The notes below the pieces were generated by a model that ran no database searches, had not been told where the DNA came from, and saw nothing but the letters and a program-made list of their open reading frames with translations. 64,000 bases of DNA from JALZAQ01 sp038253885. GTDB lineage: Bacteria > Gemmatimonadota > Gemmatimonadetes > Gemmatimonadales > Gemmatimonadaceae. Made by a program: the position numbers and the translations under genes. The DNA is taken from positions 25,715 to 89,714 of the forward strand of contig JBBSGP010000010.1 of assembly GCA_038253885.1 (NCBI GenBank), given 5' to 3'. Below, in pieces: positions 35,642-47,462 of this stretch (positions within the stretch are counted from its first letter, which is position 1; the number at the start of each line of letters is the position of its first letter).

Positions 35642-36670
35642 ATGCGCGATCTCCTCGATTTCTATACCCGTGCGCCCCTTCTCGAGCTCGGCGCCGAAGC
35701 TGACCGGGTGCGCCGCGATCGCCATCCCGGTGACGTCGTCACGTACATCGTCGACCGCAACATCAACTACACCAACGTCTGCGTGGCCGACTGCGGGTTC
35801 TGCGCCTTCTATCGCCGGCCCAAGCACGTCGAGGGATATACGCTCTCGTTCGAGCAGATCGGAGCAAAGATCGACGAGGCCAAAGCCCTGGGCGGCGTCC
35901 AGATCCTGATGCAGGGAGGCCACAATCCGTACATTCCGTTCGAGTGGTACCTCGATCTGTTGAGGTACATCAAGACGTATCACCCGATTCACATCCACGC
36001 TTTCAGTCCGTCCGAGATCGATTTCTTCGCCAAGCTCTTCCGCATGGATGCCCGAGACGTGGTGCGCGAGCTGATGAAGGCCGGACTGGACTCCGTGCCT
36101 GGCGGCGGCGGCGAGATCCTGGTGCAGCGCGTGCGTGATCTCGTCGCCAGAAAGAAGGCGGGGGCCGACCGCTGGCTCGAGGTGATGGAGATCTGCCACG
36201 AGGAAGGGATGAAGACATCCGTCACAATGATGTACGGCCTCGGTGAAACGCTGGCCGAGCGGATGGAGCATCTGGAGCGCGTGAGAGAAGTGCAATCCCG
36301 CACCAACGGCTTCACCGCCTTCATTTGCTGGCCGCTGCAACCAGAGAACACGCCAACAATGTCCCACCAGCCGAAGACCGATGCGATGGACTATCTCCGC
36401 ACGGTGGCGATCTCGCGTATCGTGCTCGATAACGTTCCGAATCTCCAATCGAGCTGGGTGACCATGGGAATGAAGATCGGTCAGGTGGCGCTCCGATTCG
36501 GCTGCAACGACTTCGGATCGCTGATGATCGAGGAGAATGTCGTGTCCTCTGCCAACACCACACATCGCACGACGATCGAGGAGATGGAGCGGCTCATCCG
36601 GGATGCGGGCTTCACGCCAGCCCGGCGGCGACAGGATTACTCGATCATCCGCGCCGACGTGGCTGCGTGA
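35642..36670 (+). CDS. mqnC: Cyclic dehypoxanthinyl futalosine synthase (radical SAM)
   Basis: Radical SAM enzyme that cyclises dehypoxanthine futalosine to the naphthoquinone precursor. 342 residues. The cluster is C47-x3-C51-x2-C54 in NVCVADCGFCAFYR. VQILMQGGHNPYIPFEWY, VPGGGGEIL and SSWVTMGMKIGQVALRFGCNDFG are hallmark MqnC blocks. No mqnB or mqnD is adjacent, so the hydrolase and later steps are encoded elsewhere. Confidence 0.94.
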   Translation: MRDLLDFYTRAPLLELGAEADRVRRDRHPGDVVTYIVDRNINYTNVCVADCGFCAFYRRPKHVEGYTLSFEQIGAKIDEAKALGGVQILMQGGHNPYIPFEWYLDLLRYIKTYHPIHIHAFSPSEIDFFAKLFRMDARDVVRELMKAGLDSVPGGGGEILVQRVRDLVARKKAGADRWLEVMEICHEEGMKTSVTMMYGLGETLAERMEHLERVREVQSRTNGFTAFICWPLQPENTPTMSHQPKTDAMDYLRTVAISRIVLDNVPNLQSSWVTMGMKIGQVALRFGCNDFGSLMIEENVVSSANTTHRTTIEEMERLIRDAGFTPARRRQDYSIIRADVAA

Positions 36671-37083
36671 TCGGAGAGCCGGGGCCCCTCGTCCTCCTTC
36701 TGATCGGCTCGGAATCGGACCGCCCCAAGATCCAGCCGGCCCTGGTCGTGCTCGAGCAGGCGGGAGTGTCCCACGAGCTGATCGTCTCCAGCGCGCACCG
36801 CGAGCCCGATCGGACACTGCAACTGGCGCGTGATGCGGCTGGCCGCGGAGTGAGAGTGATCATCGCCGGCGCCGGGCTCTCGGCGGCGCTTCCGGGAGCG
36901 GTCTCGTCCGTCAGCACCCTTCCCGTGATCGGCGTTCCGTTCGCCTCCGGTCCGCTCAACGGAATCGACGCCCTTCTGGCGATCGCGCAGCTTCCGAGTG
37001 GCGTTCCCGTGGGGACGGTCGGCATCGACAATGCCAAGAATGCCGCCCACCTCGCCCTTCGGATCCTCGCTCTCTCCCCGTGA
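36667..37083 (+). CDS. PurE-like (AIR carboxylase/N5-CAIR mutase family) protein
   Basis: 138 residues with the PurE flavodoxin-like fold. The N-terminal IGSESDRP loop and SSAHREPDR (H44) match PurE, and GVPFASGPLNGIDALLAIAQLP with VPVGTVGI is the later core. The usual GAGGAAHLPG motif reads GAGLSAALPG, so the second conserved histidine is replaced by alanine (A74). It lacks an adjacent purK and is translationally coupled to mqnC (GTGA) and ispF. It may be the cell's purine PurE in a divergent form, or a paralogue recruited to another carboxylation; sequence alone cannot decide. Confidence 0.75.
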   Translation: MIGEPGPLVLLLIGSESDRPKIQPALVVLEQAGVSHELIVSSAHREPDRTLQLARDAAGRGVRVIIAGAGLSAALPGAVSSVSTLPVIGVPFASGPLNGIDALLAIAQLPSGVPVGTVGIDNAKNAAHLALRILALSP

Positions 37084-37580
37084 GCAGCCGCACCGGCGTG
37101 GGCTACGATTCGCATCGATTCGCGCCGCCGCCGGGAGGGCCCCTTCGGCTCGGGGGAGTCGACATCCCGTATGACCGGTCGCTCACCGGACACTCCGACG
37201 GGGACGCCGTGGCCCACGCGCTCACTGATGCGCTGCTCGGCGCGCTCGCGGCCGGAGACATCGGCGAGATGTTCCCGGATCGGGATCCCGCCAATCGCGG
37301 CCGGGACTCGATCGAGATGCTCACGCTGGCGGTGGCGCGGATTCGCGCCCTCGGCTGGGTGCCGGTACAGGTCGACCTCACGGTGATCGCCGAGCGGCCC
37401 GCGATCGCACCGCATCGGGCGGCGATGCGCACCATCCTGGCCACCGCTCTGGGCATCACGTCCGATGACGTGAGCGTGAAGGGCAAGACGAATGAGGGCA
37501 TGGGTTGGATCGGGCGGGGAGAGGGATTGGCGTGCATCGCCATCGCGACGCTCGCTCCGGGAACCGCTGAATGGGCGTGA
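37080..37580 (+). CDS. ispF: 2-C-methyl-D-erythritol 2,4-cyclodiphosphate synthase
   Basis: Fifth step of the MEP isoprenoid pathway. 166 residues. Zinc ligands are in VGYDSHRF (Asp and His) and the TGHSDGDAVAHALTDALLGA region. GDIGEMFPDRDP and KGKTNEGMGWIGRGEGLA complete the family pattern. GTG start overlapping the previous stop; its end overlaps the recombinase start by ten bases. The isoprenoid product feeds menaquinone side chains and polyprenyl phosphates used by other genes in this window. Confidence 0.95.
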   Translation: MSSRTGVGYDSHRFAPPPGGPLRLGGVDIPYDRSLTGHSDGDAVAHALTDALLGALAAGDIGEMFPDRDPANRGRDSIEMLTLAVARIRALGWVPVQVDLTVIAERPAIAPHRAAMRTILATALGITSDDVSVKGKTNEGMGWIGRGEGLACIAIATLAPGTAEWA

Positions 37581-38491
37581 CTCTCGATGCGGACGCGATC
37601 TCGAGAGCATTTCTGCTGGAGCGCTTCGCCGATTTTCTCGCGCTCGAGCAGGGCGCGTCCGCCAACACGTCGTCGTCCTATGGTCGGGACCTCGCACGCT
37701 TCGCGACCTGGATGCGGGTGAAGGGAGCGAGCGGACCGACCGACGCCACGCCGCGACTTCTTCGAGACTTCGTCTATCACCTCAAGGATCTCGGCCTCGC
37801 TCCCAGCTCGATCCGGAGAAACGTGTCGGCCGTGCGGAGCTATTTTCACTTCCTTCTGGGGGAAGGGCTGGTCGTGAGCGACCCCAGTGAGCGTCTCGAG
37901 ACCCCGAAGCGCTGGCTGACGTTGCCGGAAGTGCTGACGGTGGAGGAGGTGGAGCGGTTGCTGGCCGCGCCGACGCTGGATGAGCCGTTTGCCTTCCGCG
38001 ACCGGGCGCTACTCGAGCTCGCGTACGGGGCCGGGCTCCGGGTCTCGGAGTGGATCACACTCGGTACGCGTGACGTGCTGCTGGACGAAGCGCTGGTGCG
38101 AGTGTTCGGCAAGGGAGGCAAGGAGCGCCTGGTGCCGATCGGCCGGCGCGCGATCGGAGCCGTCGCGGTCTACCTTCGCGAGCTGAGGCCGACATTGGAC
38201 CGGGGACAGGGCAGGGGTGTTCTCCTGCTCGGCGCGCGCGGATCCCCCCTCTCCCGCATGGGCGCGTGGAAGATCCTGCGAAAATACGTGGTTCGCGCCG
38301 GTATCACCCGGCACGTGTCGCCGCACACGCTCCGACACAGCTTCGCCACTCATCTCCTTGAAGGGGGAGCGGATCTGCGAGCGGTCCAGGAAATGCTCGG
38401 CCATGCCGACATCGCGACCACGCAGATCTACACCCATGTCGACCGGGAGTATCTCCGCGCGGTGCACAGGCAGTTCCACCCCCGCGCCTGA
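37571..38491 (+). CDS. xerD: XerC/XerD-type tyrosine recombinase
   Basis: 306-residue site-specific recombinase that resolves chromosome dimers at dif with FtsK. The N-terminal SAM-like core-binding domain spans ~1-100; the catalytic domain has R157 (GAGLRVSE), K184 (GKGGKER), H252 and R255 (HTLRHSFAT), H278 (LGHAD) and Y287 (QIYTH), so all catalytic residues are present. Whether it is the XerC or XerD partner needs phylogeny; the XerD-like length and HTLRHSFATHLLEGGADLR favour XerD. No phage or cassette genes lie around it, so it is a housekeeping recombinase. A dif-like site is 19 kb downstream. Confidence 0.85.
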   Translation: MGVTLDADAISRAFLLERFADFLALEQGASANTSSSYGRDLARFATWMRVKGASGPTDATPRLLRDFVYHLKDLGLAPSSIRRNVSAVRSYFHFLLGEGLVVSDPSERLETPKRWLTLPEVLTVEEVERLLAAPTLDEPFAFRDRALLELAYGAGLRVSEWITLGTRDVLLDEALVRVFGKGGKERLVPIGRRAIGAVAVYLRELRPTLDRGQGRGVLLLGARGSPLSRMGAWKILRKYVVRAGITRHVSPHTLRHSFATHLLEGGADLRAVQEMLGHADIATTQIYTHVDREYLRAVHRQFHPRA

Positions 38492-38507
38492 GTCGCACTC
38501 GGCAGCC

Positions 38508-39079
<572 letters not shown>

Positions 39080-39086
<7 letters not shown>

Positions 39087-40576
39087 GACACCCCAGGGCA
39101 GCCCTCGCGTCGCTGATCTTTCTCTTCTGCGCGGTGCCAGCATCGGCGCGATCGCAGGACACCGTGGTGATCGGTCATGCCGGCCGCGGACCGGCGGGCG
39201 CCATCCTCCAGCGCGCGCTCTCCATGCCCCATGGCGTCATCCGCGTCTCGGGGGCGCGGGCATCTCTTGACCGTGACTCGAGCTACGCGACAACGATGCT
39301 GGTGATCGGCGGTGACGCGACCGTCGGGAGCACCATCAAGGGGGACGTGATCGTCGTCGGAGGCGACCTGTTTCTGCACCCCGGCGCGAACATCAGTGGA
39401 CGCGCGATCGCGATCGGGGGCGGGGTATACAACTCCGCCCTCGCGCGAGTGGCCGGCGGCACCCTGGAGTTTCGCGATCTCACATTCGACGCGGTGGGCT
39501 CGCCCGGCCGCGTCACTCTCGACTACCGCACGCTGAACGTCGCCACGGCGGAGCGAGTCACCTTCCCGATCGTTCGCGGCTTCCGCCTTCCGGAATACAC
39601 GCGGGTGGACGGGGCGGTGCTACCGTGGGGTCCGCACTTCGCGCTGTCCGACGGCCGTGTCGAGATCGATCCCACGGTGACCTATCGGTCGGACCTCGGC
39701 AAGCTCGATCCGGCGATCAGGGCCCGCGTGCAGTTGGCACAGCGCACGCTGATCGACGCGCGGATCGAGAGAGCCACGCTCTCGAACGACCGGTGGATCC
39801 AGTCCGACATCGCGAACGCGCTCTCCACGCTCTTTCGGGGCCGGGATTATCGGAACTATTATCGCGCCGATCGCGCCGAGGTGCGCCTGCGGCGACTGCT
39901 GCCGCGGGCGACGTCCGACGCGTCAGGGTGGATCGGGGGACGCGCCGAGAAAGCGTGGTCGGTGAGGGAAGGGGGTCCCTGGAGCCTGACGGAGCGCACC
40001 GATACGCTCGACGGAATTCTCCGACCCAATCCGATGGTCGTGCCAGGCACCATCGCCTCGGCACTCGTGGGTGGAACGTGGGAGTGGGCATCTCAGGGCG
40101 TCAAGATGACCTCGGACGCGGAGGTCGAAGTTCCTTTCACCTCTCCCGGATCCCGCCATTTCACCCAGGGCACTTTCAACGCGACGCTGGGTTTCCCGAC
40201 ATTCGGCGCGCAGACCCTGTCGGTGCGAGCACACGTCGTCTACGCCGTGGGCGACAGCGCGCCTTCGCAGAGGTACGCCTATCTCGGAAACACCGGGACG
40301 CTCCCGACATTCGATCTCCTCCGGCTCGGGGGCGACCGGCTGCTCTACATCATGAGCATCTACGAGATCCCGCTGGAGCGCTTCCGGCTGCCCATTGTCG
40401 GCGCTCCTTCCGTGGGGCTGATCCACATGCTGGGTGCCGCCGGCGTGCACCGGCTCCCGCGACTGGAGCAGAATCTTGGCCTTCGCCTCACGCTCACGCC
40501 CCTCCGAGTCGAGTTCGACGTCGACCCGGTGAGCAAGCGATCCGTGTTCGGGGTGGGTCTCACCCTGGTTCGCTGA
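39080..40576 (+). CDS. Putative outer-membrane protein with bactofilin-like repeat region
   Basis: 498 residues, no assigned family. Signal peptide at residues 1-24 (hydrophobic FLFCAVPASARSQ, cleavage after the alanine-rich part). Residues ~70-115 form short repeating turns (MLVIGGDATVGSTIKGDVIV...), like the beta-helix of bactofilin or polymer-forming proteins. The remaining ~350 residues alternate polar and hydrophobic residues with many arginines and aromatics, resembling a beta-barrel with the last strands at GLRLTLTPLRVEFDV and VFGVGLTLVR. It sits just before the Kdo/LPS export operon, so an outer-membrane role is plausible, but I do not recognise a characterised homologue. Confidence 0.55.
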
Positions 40577-40597
40577 GAGCCGGCGCGTCAGGGCGAT

Positions 40598-40625
40598 TTG
40601 CTTTTTGCTCGACGGTGCCTATATT
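40598..40625 (+). promoter_or_regulatory. Sigma-70-type promoter of the Kdo/LPS operon
   Basis: TTGCTT (40598-40603) and TATATT (40620-40625), 16 bases apart, form the best promoter in this stretch. The start would be near 40632, about 45 bases before kdsB. From here kdsB, pyrG, kdsA, kdsC, kdsD, lptC, the LptA-like gene, lptB and rpoN follow with no gap larger than a few bases. Confidence 0.5.
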
Positions 40626-40676
40626 CAGTGGCGTGAATATTGCATCGGGGCGCGCTCCCCGTCAGCGTCCGTGACC

Positions 40677-41449
40677 ATGCTCGTGGTGATTCCGGCGCGT
40701 CTCGGCGCATCCCGGCTCTCCCGCAAGCCGCTCCGGCTCCTCGGCGGCGCGCCGCTCGTCGTTCGCGTCTGGGAGCGCGTCACCGCGTTCCAGCTGGAAG
40801 GGCGCTGCATCGTCGCCACCGACAGCGATGAGGTCGCCCAGGCTGTTCGTCGCGCCGGCGCCGAAGCCGTGATGACCGCGGACCGCCATCCATCGGGCAC
40901 TGATCGCGTGGCCGAGGTCGCCGCCATGCCCCGCTACGCTGGGTGCGACGTGATCGTCAACGTCCAGGGAGACGAGCCGTTCCTCTCCGGTGAGGCCGTC
41001 CGCGGCGCCGCCGCGCTCGTCTCCAGCGGCCGCTTTCCGCTCGGGACCGCGGCCGCGCCGCTGGGAGCCGCACAGCTCGACTCTCCCGACGTGGTCAAGG
41101 TCGTTCATGCCGATGACGGACGCGCCATGTACTTTTCACGAGCGGCGATTCCCTTTGCCCGCAACACCGAGGATCGGCCCGCCCGCGACCGACTCGCCCG
41201 TCAGCACATCGGGGTCTATGCCTATTCCCGCGATGCTCTGGCGCAGTGGGTGGCGCTCCCGCCCCATCCGCTCGAGCAGAGTGAGAGGCTGGAGCAGTTG
41301 AGGCCACTGGCCGCCGGGATCGCCATGGGAGTCGCGAGAGTCAGCGACGCGGTGACAGGGCAAGACGGGGTCGGTGGAGGGATCGATACGGAGGAGGACC
41401 TGGAGCGCGCCAACGCGCTCTGGCCGGACTTCATCACGGGACGTGCCTG

Positions 41450-41450
<1 letters not shown>
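40677..41450 (+). CDS. kdsB: CMP-Kdo synthetase (3-deoxy-manno-octulosonate cytidylyltransferase)
   Basis: Activates Kdo with CTP for LPS inner-core assembly. 257 residues. MLVVIPARLGASRLSRKPL is the substrate-binding start; VNVQGDEPFL is the conserved core with the acidic pair; HIGVYAYSRDAL and EDLERANALW complete the fold. ATG at 40677 chosen over a GTG two codons upstream because it begins the fold. It is followed by pyrG, whose product CTP is this enzyme's substrate, with a TGATG junction. Confidence 0.95.
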
Positions 41451-43113
<1,663 letters not shown>

Positions 43114-43114
<1 letters not shown>

Positions 43115-43944
43115 TGCCGCTTCCCGTCCAGCGCCTCCTCTTTCCCCGTGATGCCCTGTTCATGATCGCCGGTCCCTGCGTTGTCGAAAGCGACGAGCTG
43201 AACCTTCGCGTGGGCGAGCATCTCGCCCGCCTGGCGGAGCATCTGCCCGGAGGGATCATCTACAAGGCGAGCTTCGACAAGGCCAACCGGTCGAATGCGG
43301 CTGCACCGCGCGGACCGGGGGTGACGGAGGGACTGGAGGCGCTGGACCGCGTGCGACGAGCGACCGGGCTTCCCATTCTCACCGATGTCCATCTTCCGGA
43401 CCAATGCCGTGCGGCGGCGGCGGTGGCGGACGTGCTGCAGATACCGGCCTTCCTCTGCCGTCAGACCGATCTGCTCGAGGCTGCAGGCGCCACCGGCCGC
43501 GCCGTGAACGTCAAGAAGGGCCAGTGGATGCAGCCCGATGGTATGACGGGCGCCGTCGCCAAGGTGCGCGTGTCGGCACCGAAGCCGGACGCCGAGATCG
43601 CGGTCACCGAGCGCGGCACCTTCTTTGGCTACGGTGACCTGGTGGTGGACATGCGCAACTTTGCCCGACTCCGCGCATCGTGCCCGGACACGAGCGTCGT
43701 CTTCGATGGCACTCACAGCGTGCAGCAGCCGGGACGGGGAGAAGGTGGCGCGAGCGGAGGCGTTCGCGAGATGATCCCGCCGCTCACTCTGGCCGCCGTC
43801 GCGGCCGGCGCCGATGGTCTCTTTCTGGAAACACACCCCGACCCGGCGCACGCTCCGAGCGACGGTCCCAACATGATCCCCCTGAATCAGCTCGACGAGC
43901 TCGTCCGCCGGGCCGTTGACCTCTGGCAGGCCACCCGCCGATGA
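43114..43944 (+). CDS. kdsA: 3-deoxy-D-manno-octulosonate 8-phosphate synthase
   Basis: Condenses PEP and arabinose-5-phosphate. 276 residues, TIM barrel. IAGPCVVES places a cysteine (C22) at the position that marks metal-dependent KdsA (as in Aquifex), in contrast to the asparagine of the metal-independent E. coli enzyme. KASFDKANRSN, VKKGQWMQP, FDGTHSVQQPG and FLETHPDP are the family active-site blocks, the last two holding further metal ligands. ATG shares a base with the pyrG stop. Confidence 0.95.
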
Positions 43945-44519
43945 GAGCGCCGACGCTCGACCGGGCGCTGGCACAACGCATCCGGCTCGTCGGGCTGGAC
44001 GTGGATGGCGTGCTGACCGACGGCGGGATCTATCTCGGCGATGTCGGTGGCGCGCGCGTCGAGCTCAAGCGCTTCGATATCCAGGACGGGCTTGGCGTGC
44101 GGTTTCTGCGGATGGCAGGCATCAAGGTCGTGATGCTGACGGGACGCGTATCCGAGTCCGTGCGTCTGCGAGCAGCAGAGATCGGAGCCGATGACGTCTC
44201 CCAGGACACCGCCGCACGCAAGCTTCCCGCGTTCGAGGGGATGCTCGCCAAGCACCACTGCAGCGCCGACGAAGCGGCATTCGTCGGCGATGACTTCCCG
44301 GACCTCGCCATCCTGCGCGTCGTCGCATTGCCCGTCGCCGTCGGCAATGCCGTGGCGGAAGTACGCGCGGCTGCCAAACTTCAGCTCACGCGAGAGGGAG
44401 GACGCGGAGCGGTGCGTGAGCTGGCCGAGTTGCTCCTCGGCGCACGAGGCGAGTGGGACGATGTCGTGGAGCGCTACGTCGCCGAGCGCTCGGCCATGCC
44501 GGCCGGAGTCGGAGAGTGA
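43941..44519 (+). CDS. kdsC: Kdo-8-phosphate phosphatase (HAD family)
   Basis: Removes phosphate from Kdo-8-P. 192 residues of the small tetrameric HAD type. LDVDGVLTDGGIYL supplies the nucleophile aspartate and the acid/base aspartate; MLTGRVSESVRLRA gives the second motif; GDDFPDLAILRVV the metal-binding fourth motif. Overlaps kdsA by four bases (ATGA) and kdsD by four bases (GTGA). Confidence 0.92.
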   Translation: MRAPTLDRALAQRIRLVGLDVDGVLTDGGIYLGDVGGARVELKRFDIQDGLGVRFLRMAGIKVVMLTGRVSESVRLRAAEIGADDVSQDTAARKLPAFEGMLAKHHCSADEAAFVGDDFPDLAILRVVALPVAVGNAVAEVRAAAKLQLTREGGRGAVRELAELLLGARGEWDDVVERYVAERSAMPAGVGE

Positions 44520-45538
44520 TCGGCGCGCGGACGTCGCCATCGGCACGCGCGCCCTCCGGCGACGGGGCGGGCCCGCTCCGTAGCGAGCTGCTGGAGCGTG
44601 GACGGGCCGTCATCCGGCTGGAGCGCGAGGCGCTGAGCGACGTCGAGCAGCGGTTGGGCGATGAATTCGTCCAGGCAGTCGAGCTGATCGCCCAGTGCAC
44701 GGGACGGGTGATCGTGTCGGGTGTCGGCAAGTCGGGACTGATCGCGCGGAAGATCGCGGCCACGCTCACGTCCACCGGAACCCCGGCGACGTTCCTCCAC
44801 CCGACAGAGAGTCTTCACGGCGATCTCGGCATCGTCGGTCCGGCGGATGTGTCGATCCTTCTGTCCAAGAGCGGAGAGACGGAGGAGATCCTCCCTCTGC
44901 TGGAGCAATTGAAGAGGCTCGGGGTACGGATCATTGCGTTCACCGGTGGTCTCGACTCGACGCTCGGACGGAACGCCGACGTGGTGCTCGACGTCGCGGT
45001 GCGGGAAGAAGCCTGCCCTCACGACCTGGCGCCGACCACCAGCACCACGGCGGCGCTGGCGATGGGAGATGCGCTCGCGATCGTCCTCCTCGAGCGAAAG
45101 GGATTTCGGCGTGAAGACTTCGCGCGACTCCACCCTGGCGGAGTACTCGGGCGCAAGCTCCTGACGCGCGTCTCGGACGTGATGGTCATCGAGTCGCTGC
45201 CGGCGCTTCCTCCGAGCGCGACGATGCGAGAGGCAGTGGTGCTACTGGCGGAGCGGCGCGGCACGCTCGCGGTGGTGGATGCCCGCCATCACCTGCTGGG
45301 AGTGATGACGTCGGGTGATCTCACGAGATTGATGGAGCGCGTTGAGGACTTTCTCGATGTTCCGGTGTCGCACGTCATGACAACAATCCCCAAGACCGCG
45401 CGAGCGGACGAGCTGGGAAGCGCCGTCGTGTTCCGGATGGAGCGTCATGGCATCATGGCGATGCCGGTGCTGGATGAGGAGGAGCGCGTGGTCGGGATGG
45501 TCCATCTGCACGATCTGATGCGGGCCGGGGCGGCTTGA
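44516..45538 (+). CDS. kdsD: Arabinose-5-phosphate isomerase
   Basis: Makes the arabinose-5-phosphate used by KdsA. 340 residues: a SIS domain (~35-200) with SGVGKSGLIARKIA and SKSGETEE, APTTSTTAALAMGDALA, then two CBS repeats (~210-340). This SIS-plus-CBS layout is that of KdsD. GTG at 44516 overlaps the kdsC stop; the first ~22 residues are polar and variable. It ends on an unusual TTGA overlap with lptC. Confidence 0.94.
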   Translation: MIGARTSPSARAPSGDGAGPLRSELLERGRAVIRLEREALSDVEQRLGDEFVQAVELIAQCTGRVIVSGVGKSGLIARKIAATLTSTGTPATFLHPTESLHGDLGIVGPADVSILLSKSGETEEILPLLEQLKRLGVRIIAFTGGLDSTLGRNADVVLDVAVREEACPHDLAPTTSTTAALAMGDALAIVLLERKGFRREDFARLHPGGVLGRKLLTRVSDVMVIESLPALPPSATMREAVVLLAERRGTLAVVDARHHLLGVMTSGDLTRLMERVEDFLDVPVSHVMTTIPKTARADELGSAVVFRMERHGIMAMPVLDEEERVVGMVHLHDLMRAGAA

Positions 45539-46089
45539 GCCCTTCGCGTCGGATCGTGCTGGCCGCCGTCACGCTCGGCGGAGCGCTGGCGTGCGACAAG
45601 AGCAAGGAGCCGCCGGTGGCGGCCCGGAACGTTCTCGCCGACTCGGCCGACCAGGTCATGTTCGGCATCTCCACCTTTCTCACGACGGACGGCGTGAGGA
45701 AGGCGAAGCTGCAATCCGACACCGCGTACTTCTTCGACGACAACGCCCGCATCGAGCTCCGCAAGGTGACGATGACCTTCTATACGATCACGGGACTCAA
45801 GAGCTCGACTCTCACATCGCGGCAGGGGACCTACAACCGCCGAACGTCGACGGCCGAAGCGCGGGGCGAGGTGGAGGTGGTGTCCGAGGACGGACGCCAC
45901 CTGACCACGCCCCAGCTGCGCTTCACGCAGACGACAAACGAGATCTCAAGCGACTCGAGCTTCGTGCTCACGACGCCCGATGGCCGTCGCCTCGAGGGGG
46001 TCGGGTTCCGGTCCGATCCGAACATGAAGAACATCCAGACGCTGCACGGCACCAAGGGTGGCGGCAGCTTCACCCTTCCCGGACAGTGA
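45535..46089 (+). CDS. lptC: LptC-like LPS export protein (predicted lipoprotein/anchored)
   Basis: 184 residues in the LptC position of the transport operon; LptC passes LPS from LptBFG to LptA. Starts with TTG overlapping the kdsD stop (TTGA). N-terminal hydrophobic run followed by cysteine at residue ~20 (GGALACDKSKE) suggests lipid anchoring, which differs from the membrane helix of enterobacterial LptC. The middle region (VMFGISTFLTTDGVRKAKLQSDTAYFFD) and repeated short strands fit the beta-jellyroll of the family. No strong catalytic motif exists to check; context carries much of the weight. Confidence 0.8.
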   Translation: MSPSRRIVLAAVTLGGALACDKSKEPPVAARNVLADSADQVMFGISTFLTTDGVRKAKLQSDTAYFFDDNARIELRKVTMTFYTITGLKSSTLTSRQGTYNRRTSTAEARGEVEVVSEDGRHLTTPQLRFTQTTNEISSDSSFVLTTPDGRRLEGVGFRSDPNMKNIQTLHGTKGGGSFTLPGQ

Positions 46090-47462
46090 GATCGCTTTCC
46101 GGCGCACTCATCCCGATGGCGCTGGCGGTGCTGGCGCGGGTCGCCGGCGCGCAGCAGCCACCGGCTCCGGTCGTCGGCGGGCGCTGCCAGCTCGACTTCG
46201 AGAACAAGCCGGCGACCCACACGAACAACATCCAACAGCCGAGCGGCGCGTACAACTCGTTCATCGGCGGAGGCGTGGTCGCCCACTGTGCCGCCCAGGG
46301 GATGACGATCGTGGCGGATAGCGCCGAATACTTCGGCGATGTGAGAATGCTCCATCTCGTCGGCCACGTGCACTACGCCGAGCCGCGGGTCACTCTCGAC
46401 TCGAAGATTCTCACGTACTGGATGGGGGAGGAGCGGCTGCGGGCCGAGGGAGACGTGCACACCGCCCTTCCGACGGGCACGACACTGGACGGTCCCGTGG
46501 TGGAGTATTACCGGGCGGTCGCCGGGGTCCGGCCGTCGGCGCGGATGGTCGCGCCTCAGCGCCCCCGCATCAAGCTCGTCCAGGCGGATTCGGCGGGAAA
46601 GCCCACCGAGCCGGTGGGCGTCATCGCCAACACGGTGGTGATGGACGGCGACAGCCTGGTCTATGCGTCCGGGCGCGTGGAGATCACTCGTCCCGATCTG
46701 GTGGCGACGGCGGATTCGGCTTTTCTCGATTCCCAGCACGAGCGTGCACGCCTGATGCGAGGCCCGAGCATCGTGGGAAAGGGGGAGCGCTCCTTCACGT
46801 TGACCGGGGCTTTGATCGATCTCTATGCGCGGCAGCGACAGCTCGAGCGCCTCGTGTCGGCTGGCAGCGCCAGGACGGTCAGTGAGGATGTGACGCTCAC
46901 CTCGGATACTCTCGATCTGCGATTCTCCAACCGACTTTTGCAGCGCGCGTTCTCCTGGGGAGCGTCGAGGGCACACGCCGTCTCCAAGACCTACGACATC
47001 ATGGCCGACTCGCTCGATGTGGTGATGCCCCAGCAGCGCATCACGGAGGTGCGCGCGGTGCGGCGCGCGTTCGCCCAGAGCGTGCCCGACACTGTCAAGA
47101 TTCACTCGCGGGAGCGCGATTGGCTTCGCGGGGACACGGTGGTCGCGCTGTTCGATACTTCTCGGGTGGCGCCGGCCGTGCGAGCGACGCGGGCGGATTC
47201 CACTCGGGACGCACCGCGCATCCGCCAACTCGTCGCCAACGGACGGGCCAGCTCGTTCTATCAGATGCCCCCTCAGGACACGAGCTCAGGACTACCGGCG
47301 GCAAACTATGTGCGAGGTCGCACCATCGTGGTCGCCTTCGCCGAGCAGCTCGTGCGCAACGTCACAATAACCGAGAGGGCCTCGGGCGTGTACCTGGAGC
47401 CGTCTCCCATCGACTCGACACCGCGGCGCAGTCGCGCCGGGCGAGCAGGAAAGAAGCCATGA
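46086..47462 (+). CDS. LptA/OstA-like periplasmic LPS transport protein
   Basis: 458 residues, much longer than E. coli LptA (~185). Signal peptide at ~1-25 (ALIPMALAVLARVAGAQQ). Repeating strands such as ADSAEYFGDVRMLHLVGHVHYAEP and DGDSLVYASGRVEITRPDLVATADSAFLD have the D-S-x-x-Y / V-x-G-x-V pattern of OstA domains, apparently more than one copy. So it could act as a longer bridge or as an OstA-type assembly factor. GTG start overlapping lptC; the next gene, lptB, overlaps by four bases. I give no symbol because length does not decide between LptA and a fused form. Confidence 0.72.
   Translation: MRSLSGALIPMALAVLARVAGAQQPPAPVVGGRCQLDFENKPATHTNNIQQPSGAYNSFIGGGVVAHCAAQGMTIVADSAEYFGDVRMLHLVGHVHYAEPRVTLDSKILTYWMGEERLRAEGDVHTALPTGTTLDGPVVEYYRAVAGVRPSARMVAPQRPRIKLVQADSAGKPTEPVGVIANTVVMDGDSLVYASGRVEITRPDLVATADSAFLDSQHERARLMRGPSIVGKGERSFTLTGALIDLYARQRQLERLVSAGSARTVSEDVTLTSDTLDLRFSNRLLQRAFSWGASRAHAVSKTYDIMADSLDVVMPQQRITEVRAVRRAFAQSVPDTVKIHSRERDWLRGDTVVALFDTSRVAPAVRATRADSTRDAPRIRQLVANGRASSFYQMPPQDTSSGLPAANYVRGRTIVVAFAEQLVRNVTITERASGVYLEPSPIDSTPRRSRAGRAGKKP

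Noticed and set aside
37571..38491. Tyrosine recombinase as part of an integrated element
   Set aside because: It is embedded between ispF and trpG/pabA with overlapping or near-contiguous ends and no phage or cassette genes, so it is a housekeeping Xer protein.
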